Source: Prevotellaceae bacterium HUN156 (GTDB lineage Bacteria > Bacteroidota > Bacteroidia > Bacteroidales > Bacteroidaceae). From it: a stretch of 64,000 nt of DNA. Below the pieces are notes generated by a model. That model saw nothing but the letters and a program-made list of their open reading frames with translations. It was not told the origin of the DNA and searched no databases. The stretch is taken from assembly GCA_900119285.1 (NCBI GenBank), contig FPIT01000010.1:124001-188000 (forward strand), read 5' to 3'. Every line of letters starts with the position of its first letter. Within the stretch, counting starts at the first letter, position 1. Both the position numbers and the translations under genes were made by a program. Shown piece after piece: positions 43,918 to 52,657 of this stretch.

Positions 43918-45654
43918 TTATAAAACGCCTCCTAAAGCAACTGGATATACTTCGTGTTGAGGGAACTTTTCGCAACCGATATACAGTGTATCGAAGGCAT
44001 CTGTGCCGTCGGTACGATGCTCCAGCAAGTCCTCTTCTGACTCAGGCTGTTTCTCCATGGACTTGTTCTTATGGAAGCCGTTTCTACCCCGCTCTACCCC
44101 AGCCGACTGGATGGCCAGTATCAAGTCATCGTTGTTCTGGCGGTTGAAGAACGGCATTAGGCGCTGCTTTCCAGCAAAGCCCTGATTGATGAGCAGATAC
44201 TTCTCGTCGTGGCGCATCGGGTTGCCTAGGTACACATCCTGTACCTGCCACCCGTGGCGCTCAAACTCATGGACTACCACATAGCGGAAGTCCTGGTCGT
44301 TGACGGCATAGTTCGAGCCGAGAGCTGTAGCATCGTAGTAGAAAATCACCGTCTTGTTCTGATGATAAGCGTAGTACGCGCAGAAATCATCCACCAAGGC
44401 GGGGATTTTACGCTCGAACTTAACGTAGAAGGACTTCAAGACGTTCAGGCGGTTGCCTGACGGCTGACCAGCTACAATCCAGTTGATATTGGCATTGTAG
44501 TCCATGCCAATACAGATGGGAGCCAATGGATTCACGTCTTCATCAGCTCTGGAATCGAGACAGCCTCCTATGGTACTGAACTGCGACGCGGCTTTGATGT
44601 CGTAGTTTTGCTGGCTCGTTTCCTTCAGAATCTTGTCGTAGCCCAACTCGTCCAAGTACGCGAAATTGCTAGCATCATACTTGTGATGCTCCTGCATCGA
44701 CGAGTAGAAGCCGTCATGTGTGATACCGATACGCTGACAGAGAATACTTGTTTGGAAAGTCTTTGGCGTCAAGTCACGCTTCATTTGGCGCAGGTACTCT
44801 TCACCTAGAAGCTGTAAGTTCTCTATGGTGCTGTACTCCTTATAGTACACCGCCACTGAGCGCATCTTGTTGAGTGACTGGTCCAGCCATTTCAAGTAGC
44901 CCTTCAGGTACTGAGGAATAGGCTGGTGCTGCTCTTTCATATGAGCAATACGCTCCTTTGTTTCCCAAATCTTATAGATGGTGCCTTGGATTGTGGCTAT
45001 CAATTCAGGATCCATCTTCTCACGATAATGTAGGAACCACGAACCTTTCTGTGTCTGAGGCATATCGCTGAGAACCATCATGGCGTGGTTAAACGAATGA
45101 TGGCCGAAGTACGAGCGAATACCACCATTGGCTGGTAGTGTCTCGTCCTTCAGCTTATTGTAGTCAATGAACTTGGCTTCGTCGATGAGAAGCCAAGATA
45201 AGGTCAGAGAGTTAGAAGAACCAGGGCGGTCCTGACTGATGATGACCGCTATGGAACCATTATAGAACGTGATGACGTGCTCATAGTCAGCAGGCTCTGT
45301 TATGGGCTTTCCGAAAGACTTTGGCGGCTTACGGCCAACCACATAGTGGATGCCGTTGAGATAGCCCCAACGCTTCCATGCAGCCAATAGTCCAGGAATG
45401 GTATTCGTGAGACCATGCTTGAATGTTGGCACCACGATACCGCCAGTACTGCCCGGCATTCGTTGCATATTTCGCAAAACGAATGGCGAGGCAATAGAGT
45501 CCGTCTTACCTGTACGACGGCCAGCAACAATGACGGTTGTCTTGGCACCGATATACTGCGCCATCAACTGCGGTTTATTGAAGTACACACGCTTCTCGTG
45601 CTGCTTGGCTTCCAAGTCCCAGAGGGATGTGTCTATTTTGGGCTGAGTGGGCAT
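43918..45654 (-). CDS. phage terminase large subunit
   Basis: This 578-residue DNA-packaging motor has Walker A GRRTGKT (45-51), Walker B LLIDEA (155-160), and a C-terminal RNase H-like nuclease with CIGMDYNANINW and a later IFYYDATAL. It drives DNA into the procapsid. It is the last gene of the head unit, 7 bp after the small-subunit gene. The island follows directly. Confidence 0.93.
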   Translation of the reverse strand: MPTQPKIDTSLWDLEAKQHEKRVYFNKPQLMAQYIGAKTTVIVAGRRTGKTDSIASPFVLRNMQRMPGSTGGIVVPTFKHGLTNTIPGLLAAWKRWGYLNGIHYVVGRKPPKSFGKPITEPADYEHVITFYNGSIAVIISQDRPGSSNSLTLSWLLIDEAKFIDYNKLKDETLPANGGIRSYFGHHSFNHAMMVLSDMPQTQKGSWFLHYREKMDPELIATIQGTIYKIWETKERIAHMKEQHQPIPQYLKGYLKWLDQSLNKMRSVAVYYKEYSTIENLQLLGEEYLRQMKRDLTPKTFQTSILCQRIGITHDGFYSSMQEHHKYDASNFAYLDELGYDKILKETSQQNYDIKAASQFSTIGGCLDSRADEDVNPLAPICIGMDYNANINWIVAGQPSGNRLNVLKSFYVKFERKIPALVDDFCAYYAYHQNKTVIFYYDATALGSNYAVNDQDFRYVVVHEFERHGWQVQDVYLGNPMRHDEKYLLINQGFAGKQRLMPFFNRQNNDDLILAIQSAGVERGRNGFHKNKSMEKQPESEEDLLEHRTDGTDAFDTLYIGCEKFPQHEVYPVALGGVL

Positions 45655-45661
45655 AATGGGG

Positions 45662-46291
45662 TTAATGGGCTATTTCTTCAGATTCTTCCTTGGGTTCATC
45701 AAAGATTTCCTCGAAGTTCATGTCGGCTTCCTCGTACTCGATATTCAGCGTATCAGGATTTGAAGCGCCCAGTTCCTTGGTAAGCTTCTTGATACGCTCG
45801 TCGATGTTAGGCACAGGATTGATACCAACCACACGTGGATCAGTGGTTGGGAAGAACGGCTGCACCACAATCATGTGGTATGGAACTGCCGTTTCATCCT
45901 CTACATCGATGCGGTTGTACTTCGCATAGCTGGTAGCCGCTTTCTCCATGGTCTTCGTGTCCTTACGCTTCTTCGCCATCTGGTACGTTTCCAGAATCAT
46001 CTCGTTATAGCGCCAGCGGTGGTAGTCGCGAGAGGCTTCTCCCAGATTGGGCAAAAGCGACTTCACAATCTTCAGGTCAGCGTAGGCAGTCACTTTAGAA
46101 ATGCCGTAACGCTGCATGATTTCATCGACAAACTGGCGGTCTTTCGCATCGCAGTTGCCAATGCACCACGTCACCATGTCACGCAAGCGGAGAATATGCT
46201 CAACCTGTGTGATGGCGTATTTGGCCTCTAAGTCCTCACGAGAGGTATAGAGGTCAGCGCGGGCTATGTCTATGATGTTAGGCAGTGGCAT
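45662..46291 (-). CDS. phage terminase small-subunit-like protein
   Basis: This 209-residue protein has an N-terminal helix-turn-helix-like region (FVDEIMQRYGISKVTAYADLKIVKSLLP, about 54-81), then a helical oligomerisation part and an acidic tail (ADMNFEEIFDEPKEESEE). It is placed right before the large subunit, as TerS usually is. DNA binding to the pac/cos site is inferred from position and the HTH. Confidence 0.75.
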   Translation of the reverse strand: MPLPNIIDIARADLYTSREDLEAKYAITQVEHILRLRDMVTWCIGNCDAKDRQFVDEIMQRYGISKVTAYADLKIVKSLLPNLGEASRDYHRWRYNEMILETYQMAKKRKDTKTMEKAATSYAKYNRIDVEDETAVPYHMIVVQPFFPTTDPRVVGINPVPNIDERIKKLTKELGASNPDTLNIEYEEADMNFEEIFDEPKEESEEIAH

Positions 46292-46590
46292 TATTCGTCA
46301 TCCTCCATATCCATTAGATTTTTCTGAGTTGTTTCCAGTGCCAGAGGACTGCCAATGTAGGCCAGCTGCATCTCCTGATGCAATAGCTTTACCTTTGAAG
46401 CTGCCTTGCCACGATGGTAGGACTTGCTGACCTCTGTCGTGCGATTCGCAATATCTTCACGCAACTGCTCTGCCGGAACATCCAGAATCACAGCCATATC
46501 CGATATTTTCAAGTAGATAGAGGCAAATTGCTCTACCTGCTTAAGAATCTCGGGAGAATAGGTGATGTGAGGCTGGTGGTTTGTGGGCAT
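46291..46590 (-). CDS. small HTH-like protein before terminase
   Basis: This 99-residue protein (ITYSPEILKQVEQFASIYLKISDMAVILDVPAEQLREDIANRTTEVSKSYHRGKAASKVKLL) has a helix-turn-helix-type start and a basic middle. It overlaps its neighbour by 1 bp. It may be a second small terminase component or a DNA-binding packaging protein. Confidence 0.65.
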   Translation of the reverse strand: MPTNHQPHITYSPEILKQVEQFASIYLKISDMAVILDVPAEQLREDIANRTTEVSKSYHRGKAASKVKLLHQEMQLAYIGSPLALETTQKNLMDMEDDE

Positions 46591-46603
46591 AGAGCTATAT
46601 TTA

Positions 46604-47122
46604 TTATGAATTCATTCGTTGCGTGAAGAGATCATAAAGAGGTACGGAATGGTTCTGGATAAGATCCTCGACCTGCGCATGCAGCGTTTTGAATATCGCA
46701 GGGTCTGTTGAGATAAACGCTGACTCGTGGCGGTTACCTCGTGTTAGATTCTGTGAGGTAATAACTGAGACGGTTTGACCGCTCTCAGCCTGTACCAACA
46801 GAATCTTCGAGTGGTTGTCAGTGAGGAATGTACGCTGAATCACCTGTGTCATGAATGCCCACAGCTTCAGCGTTTTATTCGTTGCCTTATGGTCTAGAAC
46901 CAAGTTAAACTCGCTGACTCTCCCACTCTTTTCTATGAAGAACAGCCTGCGCAAGAACTCCTCAGAGATAGAGAATGAAGTCTGCCACACCTTGGCTGTG
47001 CCCACCTGTTCCAATATCCAGTCAAGCAGGTCTGCTACCTGAACGGCATTGGAAAGATAGGCTTGTGAAGGGCACTCAGAGAGTGGCTTCACAACGTCAG
47101 CCATGGATGTGGTACGCTTCAT
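46604..47122 (-). CDS. PLD-like single-HKD protein in head operon
   Basis: This 172-residue protein has the PLD half-site NHSKILLV (His104-x-Lys106) followed by VITSQNLTRGNRHESAF, as in PLD-family nucleases such as Nuc. Two chains could form one active site. It overlaps the 47119 gene by 4 bp. A nuclease made with capsid genes could break down host or competing DNA. Confidence 0.7.
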   Translation of the reverse strand: MKRTTSMADVVKPLSECPSQAYLSNAVQVADLLDWILEQVGTAKVWQTSFSISEEFLRRLFFIEKSGRVSEFNLVLDHKATNKTLKLWAFMTQVIQRTFLTDNHSKILLVQAESGQTVSVITSQNLTRGNRHESAFISTDPAIFKTLHAQVEDLIQNHSVPLYDLFTQRMNS

Positions 47123-47901
47123 TTCTTAGCGGCTTTCTTTGTGGTACGCTTTGTAGTGGCCTTCTTCTTAGGCTTTGCATCAGAAGAAACGGGCTCCTCT
47201 GCAGGCTGCTCAGATGATTCGGCTAATTCCTTGGGATTAACCGATGCTTCGGGCACTTTGTCGGTGTTCTCGGAAGCAGGCTCTGACTCGATGGAATCTT
47301 CATTTTCAGGGCTGTGCTCTTCGACTGTTACTGGAGTACCAGGAATGAAGTGGTCGTAGATGTCCCAGTTCTGAACGCGCTTCTTGTCGAGGGCGATGAT
47401 TTCCTTCAGGAACGGATAACGCTCACTGTCTGGACAGGTGGCGTTGTCGAGGCTGAGTGAGCGCAGTTTCATATGCAGCTCACGCATACGGTGAACGATG
47501 TCCAGGTTCTCCACATAGAGTGCCTGAATCTCTTCGGGCAGATCATCGTGGTCAGGACGCTTGCCAGCCTTGAAATCGGCAAATTCCTCAGATTTGCCGG
47601 CATCGGCTGTGCTTGAATCTGCGGCAGGCTTGATAACCTTTTTCACGATTTCATCGACCTCGGACTGCATCTGGCAGACCTGGTCGCGGGTGAGCTTCTG
47701 AAGACGGAAATTGAGGTACTTCTGAAGCTGTCCTTTGATGAATTCTGCCTTTCCTTTAGGGTTGATAGAGATGTTATGATACATGATACGGTTGCCCGAA
47801 AGCTGGAGCAGCAGAAGGGCACCTTCGTCCCAATCTTTCTGGCTGTCAGGTGTGTTCACCCAAGCCTGCAATTTGGAAGTGAATTGTGGGGCTTGATTCA
47901 T
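47119..47901 (-). CDS. hypothetical phage protein with histone-like Lys tail
   Basis: This 260-residue protein has a helical N-terminal domain (1-180), then an acidic Glu/Ser/Pro linker (190-240) and a Lys/Thr/Ala tail (KPKKKATTKRTTKKAAKK). The tail looks like histone H1-type DNA binding. It may pack or scaffold DNA in the head. No family recognised. Confidence 0.65.
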   Translation of the reverse strand: MNQAPQFTSKLQAWVNTPDSQKDWDEGALLLLQLSGNRIMYHNISINPKGKAEFIKGQLQKYLNFRLQKLTRDQVCQMQSEVDEIVKKVIKPAADSSTADAGKSEEFADFKAGKRPDHDDLPEEIQALYVENLDIVHRMRELHMKLRSLSLDNATCPDSERYPFLKEIIALDKKRVQNWDIYDHFIPGTPVTVEEHSPENEDSIESEPASENTDKVPEASVNPKELAESSEQPAEEPVSSDAKPKKKATTKRTTKKAAKK

Positions 47902-47923
47902 ATTCTTTGAGTTATATTTTACT

Positions 47924-48571
47924 TTAGAGTTTGTTATTTATACCGCTGAGAAACAGGAGGTTCTTATTGAATGGTTCAAGTGCTCTTTGCATAGCTTGAA
48001 GTGTCTGACCAGTGGTAACGAAGTCATCAAAACAGATGATGTTCTGCTCCTTTGGAACGATGTTCACATCGAAGATGGTACCTACGCGCTGCTTGGTTCG
48101 GCACGAGCAAACATCCTCGTAAAACGGGATGTCAAGACGTGCTGCGATATCTTCCGAAATGCGGGTGGCAAAGTTCTTCACAAGGTGACGTCGCTTAGGC
48201 GTGGTGATGATGCACCAGGAGCCTTTCGAGAGGTCAGGTCCGATAAGCTCATGAACGAATGAGACCATCGTGGTGGCGAAGAACGGAACCATACTGTCAT
48301 CGGCTTTGATGTCAGTGAGCGTTCGGCCATAGACAGACTTCTGCCAGTACGAGAGGAAGAACAGGCCTAAGCGGCGTGTCAGGCGGGGGCGCGGTGTGAA
48401 GTCGCAACGGGCTTCCACCGTCTTATCCCATCCTTTGCGCTTCTGTTCAGCAAATATATCCTGCTCGCGCTTTGCCTGAATATCTTTTAGAGCAAGCTGC
48501 GCACTCCCGATATCAGGGACTTCTATCTCTGATAGCAGGTCGCCCATATCTATTGGAGTGCGCTTATTCAT
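47924..48571 (-). CDS. phosphoribosyltransferase-fold protein in head operon
   Basis: This 215-residue protein has IICFDDFVTTGQTLQAM (about 183-199), a PRPP-binding loop as in ComF/type I phosphoribosyltransferases, and SWCIITTPKRRHLVKNFATRISEDIA upstream. It might act in nucleotide salvage or have been recruited for another role. Its place between capsid genes is unusual. Confidence 0.75.
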   Translation of the reverse strand: MNKRTPIDMGDLLSEIEVPDIGSAQLALKDIQAKREQDIFAEQKRKGWDKTVEARCDFTPRPRLTRRLGLFFLSYWQKSVYGRTLTDIKADDSMVPFFATTMVSFVHELIGPDLSKGSWCIITTPKRRHLVKNFATRISEDIAARLDIPFYEDVCSCRTKQRVGTIFDVNIVPKEQNIICFDDFVTTGQTLQAMQRALEPFNKNLLFLSGINNKL

Positions 48572-48601
48572 GAACCTTTTTTCTGTAGTGGTAGTTGTTG
48601 T

Positions 48602-49255
48602 TTAATCCATGTCTGGTTCGTCACTTCCTCCACCACCAGAAGTATTGCCGCCTCCAGTACTTGGATTGTTTCCGCCGCTGCCCTGATTAGTATTGCCGTT
48701 AGGATTGATAGTACCATCGTCGGTGATTATTTTTCCTGCATAGAAAGGTGCGGGACACTCGTCAGTAGCTTCAACATTAATGGTGGTAGAGGTGGTGCCT
48801 GTGGCACCTTGTCCGAGGTCTTGGGCAACAGTCGTTTTGGTAGGCCACTTGTCTGAGCCTACAACACGAAAGGCGTTACGCATATCCTCGACGAGGAACA
48901 CGTTATCATTGTTATTCAGGTAAGCTGCAGCTGCAGAAGCGTCCTCGTCAACTCCAGGGTGAACAGCAACCAGCTTGTTTAACTGGGTTTGAGAAGGGTA
49001 TTCGCCTTGTGCGTCCGAAGTCAGCTGAGACTTATCTGAAATGATATCGATGAATTTCCACTTTGCGTCGGCACGTAGAACGAAGTCACCAACGTAGGAA
49101 GCGGATTTCAGTCGACCATTGGTGTCGTGCTGGAGCTCGGGCCATTGAAGGACGTCATACTTGGAAATATAATAGATACGGCGTTTTACGCCTGGTAGCT
49201 CGGGTTTGCCTTGGCACCATGCGAGCGATTTTTGTATAGATGAACAGTCAGGCAT
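48602..49255 (-). CDS. phage structural protein with Gly/Asn/Ser-rich tail
   Basis: This 217-residue protein (MPDCSSIQKSLAWCQGKPELPGVKRRIYYISKYDVLQWPEL) ends in a Gly-rich low-complexity tail (TNQGSGGNNPSTGGGNTSG). The position directly after the capsid gene and the size suit a head decoration or tail-tube protein. Not identified. Confidence 0.65.
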   Translation of the reverse strand: MPDCSSIQKSLAWCQGKPELPGVKRRIYYISKYDVLQWPELQHDTNGRLKSASYVGDFVLRADAKWKFIDIISDKSQLTSDAQGEYPSQTQLNKLVAVHPGVDEDASAAAAYLNNNDNVFLVEDMRNAFRVVGSDKWPTKTTVAQDLGQGATGTTSTTINVEATDECPAPFYAGKIITDDGTINPNGNTNQGSGGNNPSTGGGNTSGGGGSDEPDMD

Positions 49256-49290
49256 GATATTTTTGTTTTAATGGTTTGTATTTTGAAAAT

Positions 49291-49322
49291 GGGAGCCAGA
49301 GCCCTTTCAGGTACTGGCTCCC
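49291..49322 (-). terminator. hairpin after capsid gene
   Basis: GGGAGCCAG and CTGGCTCCC form a perfect 9-bp stem around 14 bases, followed on the minus strand by ATTTTC. It lies between the capsid gene and the next gene, and could reduce transcription of downstream genes relative to the capsid. Confidence 0.7.
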
Positions 49323-49364
49323 TTCAACTCAAAAAATGAAAAAGAACTATTCAATAAACAGAGT

Positions 49365-50339
49365 CTATGGTTCTATAGGTGCTGCCAGTTCGACAACTTT
49401 CAAGCGGCGCTTGTCGATGGATTCGAACTGTACACCGAAGAACATGGTGGCGATGTATGAGAGGATGAAAGGCTCGTACTCCTTAACCATAACGCTCTCG
49501 GTGTCGCCCATCTGGTCGTAACCAACCAGCATGTTGATCTTGGGTGCAATATGTATGAACTTAGAATCAGCCTTGTTCGCCAGTGGGCAGAGAATCAGCT
49601 TGCCGTTAGAGCCTTCTACGACGGTTTGATTATACTGTGTGTTATAGTTAATGCCAGAGTGTGTGAGCAGGTAGCCCTCGTTGTATTTGTCGGCGAAATC
49701 CTGCGAACAATACATATAACATGTCTGGGCGCGAAGATGAGGATCCAAAGAGAAGAGTACCTCTTTGGCGATGTCCACGGCGTTGGCTGTAGTTATCGTG
49801 TCTGTCAGCTTCGTGTAGTTGCCTTCCTCCTTAGCAATCTTACCGTCCTTGATTTCTTGGGCGGTGATGGTGTCAAAACCATCGAAGAGGTCGAGAGTGG
49901 TGTCTCCAGAAGCATTGCGCTTGCCTGCCCAGATTGCGTTATTCAGATTCTCAGACAGTGATTTGGCGATCAAAGCCAATACATGTTTGGCTGTGGGTGT
50001 CTGCATCTGTCCGTCGCCCTTGGTATCACCGATGGCACCGAGAAGCGTACTGATGGCGCTGTTTGGCTCAAACTGTGCGACTACCGAACCAAAGAATGTC
50101 TCCAGTGTACGGAAGTCCATGTCCAGATTGAAGTTTGAACGACGTGCGGGCTTATAGGGGGCGAACTGAGCGTTGCCGTTAAGAGCTGCCACACTTTCCT
50201 TATAACGGATGCCCGGACGGCCAGTCATGAACTTTAATGTGTCCTGAATGCCGATAATGGGCAGCATGAGGAGGTCTTTACGGTACTTACGAGCCGCGTC
50301 CTGATACTCCTCTAGAGTAAATTGAAGTTTTCCTGCCAT
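49365..50339 (-). CDS. major capsid protein
   Basis: This 324-residue protein (MAGKLQFTLEEYQDAARKYRKDLLMLPI) has LEEYQDAARKYR-like N-arm, LDMDFRTLETFFGSVVAQFEPN, and the C-terminal SKFIHIAPKINMLVGYDQMGDTESVMVKEYEPFILSYIATMFFGVQFESIDKRRLKVVE. These fit an HK97-fold coat protein. It follows the protease gene as usual. It stops at TAG, showing TAG is a stop in late phage mRNA. Confidence 0.85.
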   Translation of the reverse strand: MAGKLQFTLEEYQDAARKYRKDLLMLPIIGIQDTLKFMTGRPGIRYKESVAALNGNAQFAPYKPARRSNFNLDMDFRTLETFFGSVVAQFEPNSAISTLLGAIGDTKGDGQMQTPTAKHVLALIAKSLSENLNNAIWAGKRNASGDTTLDLFDGFDTITAQEIKDGKIAKEEGNYTKLTDTITTANAVDIAKEVLFSLDPHLRAQTCYMYCSQDFADKYNEGYLLTHSGINYNTQYNQTVVEGSNGKLILCPLANKADSKFIHIAPKINMLVGYDQMGDTESVMVKEYEPFILSYIATMFFGVQFESIDKRRLKVVELAAPIEP

Positions 50340-50376
50340 AATGTTGATTAATGGTTAAAGTTTGATGGTTGTTTTA

Positions 50377-51492
50377 TTAGGGAAGTGCGTCGAACAGCGA
50401 CTGAGCGCTTGCACGAGACTCGAAATACTCCTGAGCGTCTGTCTTTTCAGCAGGCTGCTCGTCGTGTTTGTCGTTGACCACATGCGCTGTTGTGTCAGCA
50501 GGCTTCTGCTTTAAAGTATTGACCTCGGACTGCAGTTGCGTATTGGCCTCAGACAAAGTCTGCTTTTCCTGTTCCAACTGATGTTTCTCTGTTGTCAGCG
50601 TCTGAACCTGAGCATTCAAATCGTTGATGGTCTGCTTGTCCGCACTGATAGCAGACTCGATGCTGTCCAGCTGTGCGTCGTCAAGCGTAATCTTGCCATC
50701 GTTGCTCATCAGATGTTCGCATGAGAGGATGGCACAGACAGAAGTGAAAATTTTCTTCATTGGTGATTTGGTTTGAGAGTTAATTAATTCATTTGATTTT
50801 GAATTCGGTAGGAACTGCGCCAGTGTACTTAGGAACTTAGCAAAGGCAGACTGTTCCTGTGTACTCATACGAGGCATGTTAGGAACAGGAATTCCTGCTG
50901 CCGACATTGCATTAGCCATCGTATCGGTCAAGACTGGTGCAGATTCGTCCTCGTAGTCAGTCAGCTCGTCCACGAAGCCCCAAGCAAGGGCCTCCTGTGC
51001 TGTGAGCCAGCCACCGGCTTTCATTAGGGTGAGCAGCTCTGCAGGTTCCTTCTTGCAGCGAGTGGCATACATCTGGGCGATGTTAGCGTCCAGTTTATCT
51101 AGGTCAGCCTTCTGGTGCTCGATGTTATCAATGAGCGCCTGTAGGCCGTCGCTGTTCAGCTGTCCCCATTCGAAGAAGCCCACACTGCACTTGTGGACCA
51201 GGTACATAGCCGACGAGTCCATAGTGATGTGTTTAGCTCCGAGAGAAGCGATAGTAGCAGCAGAGGCGTTCATGCCCACGAAATGCACGTTCACGTTGCC
51301 GTGGCGCTTGAATGCCGAGAAGATGCTCAGGGCGGTACTTGACTGTCCTCCCAGAGAGTCAATCAGTACGTTGACTTCTTTATCGGTGTTCTTACCGAGA
51401 ATGTAGTCCACGTAGTCAGCGTCGAAGTCATAACCTCCGACAAAGCCCTTCAGGTGAAGGTTGTAGTTAGTTTTTGTGTTGGTTGTTGCCAT
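50377..51492 (-). CDS. ClpP-like prohead protease fused to scaffold-like tail
   Basis: This 371-residue protein's residues 1-190 form a ClpP/S49-type fold with nucleophile Ser77 (GMNASAAT) and His100 (YLVHKC). The remainder (about 240-371) is a long Gln/Leu/Glu coiled coil (DLNAQVQTLTTEKHQLEQEK), as in scaffolds. The combined protease-scaffold is a common head-maturation design. An internal ATG (MKKIFTSV, about residue 244) could make the scaffold alone. Confidence 0.88.
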   Translation of the reverse strand: MATTNTKTNYNLHLKGFVGGYDFDADYVDYILGKNTDKEVNVLIDSLGGQSSTALSIFSAFKRHGNVNVHFVGMNASAATIASLGAKHITMDSSAMYLVHKCSVGFFEWGQLNSDGLQALIDNIEHQKADLDKLDANIAQMYATRCKKEPAELLTLMKAGGWLTAQEALAWGFVDELTDYEDESAPVLTDTMANAMSAAGIPVPNMPRMSTQEQSAFAKFLSTLAQFLPNSKSNELINSQTKSPMKKIFTSVCAILSCEHLMSNDGKITLDDAQLDSIESAISADKQTINDLNAQVQTLTTEKHQLEQEKQTLSEANTQLQSEVNTLKQKPADTTAHVVNDKHDEQPAEKTDAQEYFESRASAQSLFDALP

Positions 51493-51511
51493 AACGTGTT
51501 CGTTTATGGCG

Positions 51512-51546
51512 CAAAGGTATATCTATTATAAAAGTGGTAAAAAGAC
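51512..51546 (-). promoter_or_regulatory. late phage promoter of head unit
   Basis: The minus strand reads GTCTTTT, 20 bp, TACCTTTG, 20 bp before the protease ATG. A hairpin (51532-51572, AAGTGGTAAA-type arms) overlaps its upstream part. Confidence 0.75.
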
Positions 51547-51572
51547 GATGCAAGCGTCTCTTTACCACTTCT
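51532..51572 (-). terminator. hairpin overlapping head-unit promoter
   Basis: aagtggtaaaaagacg and cgtctctttaccactt form a 16-bp stem with few mismatches around atgcaag. It would end the 51596-52560 transcript just before the protease promoter. Confidence 0.65.
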
Positions 51573-51595
51573 TAGGTGCTCCAGAGCGTGGAAAA

Positions 51596-52018
51596 TCAGG
51601 CTTCGCAAAGTGCCAGGGCTTTCTTCGCAGTATAGGAAACCTCGTACTTTCTGACGGAAGCGTCACCGTCTGGGTGACCTGTAGAGTGATTGATTTTGAC
51701 GGTCGGGTATGGACGCTCCCAAGCACCTATAACATACTTTTCCCCGTTATTCGTCTCAATGACGAAAGCAGGATGTTGCTCAGTAGGAATCTCGTCAAAC
51801 GTCTCAAACGACAGTTTCACCTTCTCTATATAGCTGTTATTATCAAACGACTGCTCCAACTCACAGAGTCCTTCACCCTGCAAGCTTACACTTTCGGGCG
51901 TTCCATCAAAGGCAATAGGTATTCCCGCCACCGCACGATACCCTACATCCTCAGGAAGACAGTCTCGCTCAATATACCACACCTTGGCAATCCCTGGTAA
52001 AGATACACATTTATTCAT
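51596..52018 (-). CDS. phage protein, beta-rich
   Basis: This 140-residue protein (MNKCVSLPGIAKVWYIERDCLPEDVGYRAVAGIPIAFDGTPESVSLQ) is likely structural, with KLSFETFDEIPTEQHPAFVIETNNGEKYVIGAWERPYPTVKINHSTG. Read with the upstream 52060 gene. Possibly a head-tail or decoration protein; not identified. Confidence 0.65.
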   Translation of the reverse strand: MNKCVSLPGIAKVWYIERDCLPEDVGYRAVAGIPIAFDGTPESVSLQGEGLCELEQSFDNNSYIEKVKLSFETFDEIPTEQHPAFVIETNNGEKYVIGAWERPYPTVKINHSTGHPDGDASVRKYEVSYTAKKALALCEA

Positions 52019-52059
52019 GCCGTCTCGTTGAATTCAAACAATCAAACATTTCAAACAAA

Positions 52060-52560
52060 TCAAATTTTCCCAGAAAAACGCGTTGAAGTCGTGCAATTTT
52101 TTCTGCGAATCTTTGTAAGATAGATATTCCTCTGCCTCTGATAAATCTTGGCGATAGCATCCCAACAGGTGCCGTCTTCATGAATGCCGTGTTGCTCCAT
52201 AAACAGATAGATTAAATCTTTCTGCTGACTGCCTATCTTTCCAAAGTCATGCAGGTAGTCCCACAGTTCAAGGGCGAAGTCGTCCTTGATGCGGGCAATC
52301 ATGGCATTCTTCCCAGTCTCGGTTATGTGGTTGTAAATACGTGGGTCATGTGATTTGCTATACGGAATGCATATAGCCACCTCGTCGGGTTGCTGCAGGT
52401 GAGGCAGCACATTTGGAGGGGGCGGAACGGTTGCTTTCTGTAGCAGTTTGCTCTCGATGGAGCCACGGATAAGATTTACGGGATTACTACCACCATGACG
52501 ATGGATAAACCACTGGCGGAGGTAAGATGGCATCTTCAGGTAAATATAATAATTGCTCAT
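52060..52560 (-). CDS. hypothetical phage protein
   Basis: This 166-residue protein (MSNYYIYLKMPSYLRQWFIHRHGGSNPVNLIRGSIESKLLQK) has a basic C-terminal half and a helical HTH-like segment around DEVAICIPYSKSHDPRIYNHITETGKNAMIARIKDDFALELW. It may be a DNA-binding regulator of late genes, since it is read from a one-mismatch version of the late promoter. Unproven. Confidence 0.6.
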   Translation of the reverse strand: MSNYYIYLKMPSYLRQWFIHRHGGSNPVNLIRGSIESKLLQKATVPPPPNVLPHLQQPDEVAICIPYSKSHDPRIYNHITETGKNAMIARIKDDFALELWDYLHDFGKIGSQQKDLIYLFMEQHGIHEDGTCWDAIAKIYQRQRNIYLTKIRRKNCTTSTRFSGKI

Positions 52561-52585
52561 TATAGTAATACTTTAATATTTACTG

Positions 52586-52620
52586 CAAAGGTAGTTAAAT
52601 ATTAGCGTATTACAAAAGAT
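52586..52620 (-). promoter_or_regulatory. late-type promoter, one mismatch
   Basis: The minus strand reads ATCTTTT (GTCTTTT with one change), 20 bp, TACCTTTG. It drives the 52560-52060 gene. Confidence 0.6.
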
Positions 52621-52657
52621 AATTATAAAAATATTAAAGCACGGCTAAGTGCTCAGA

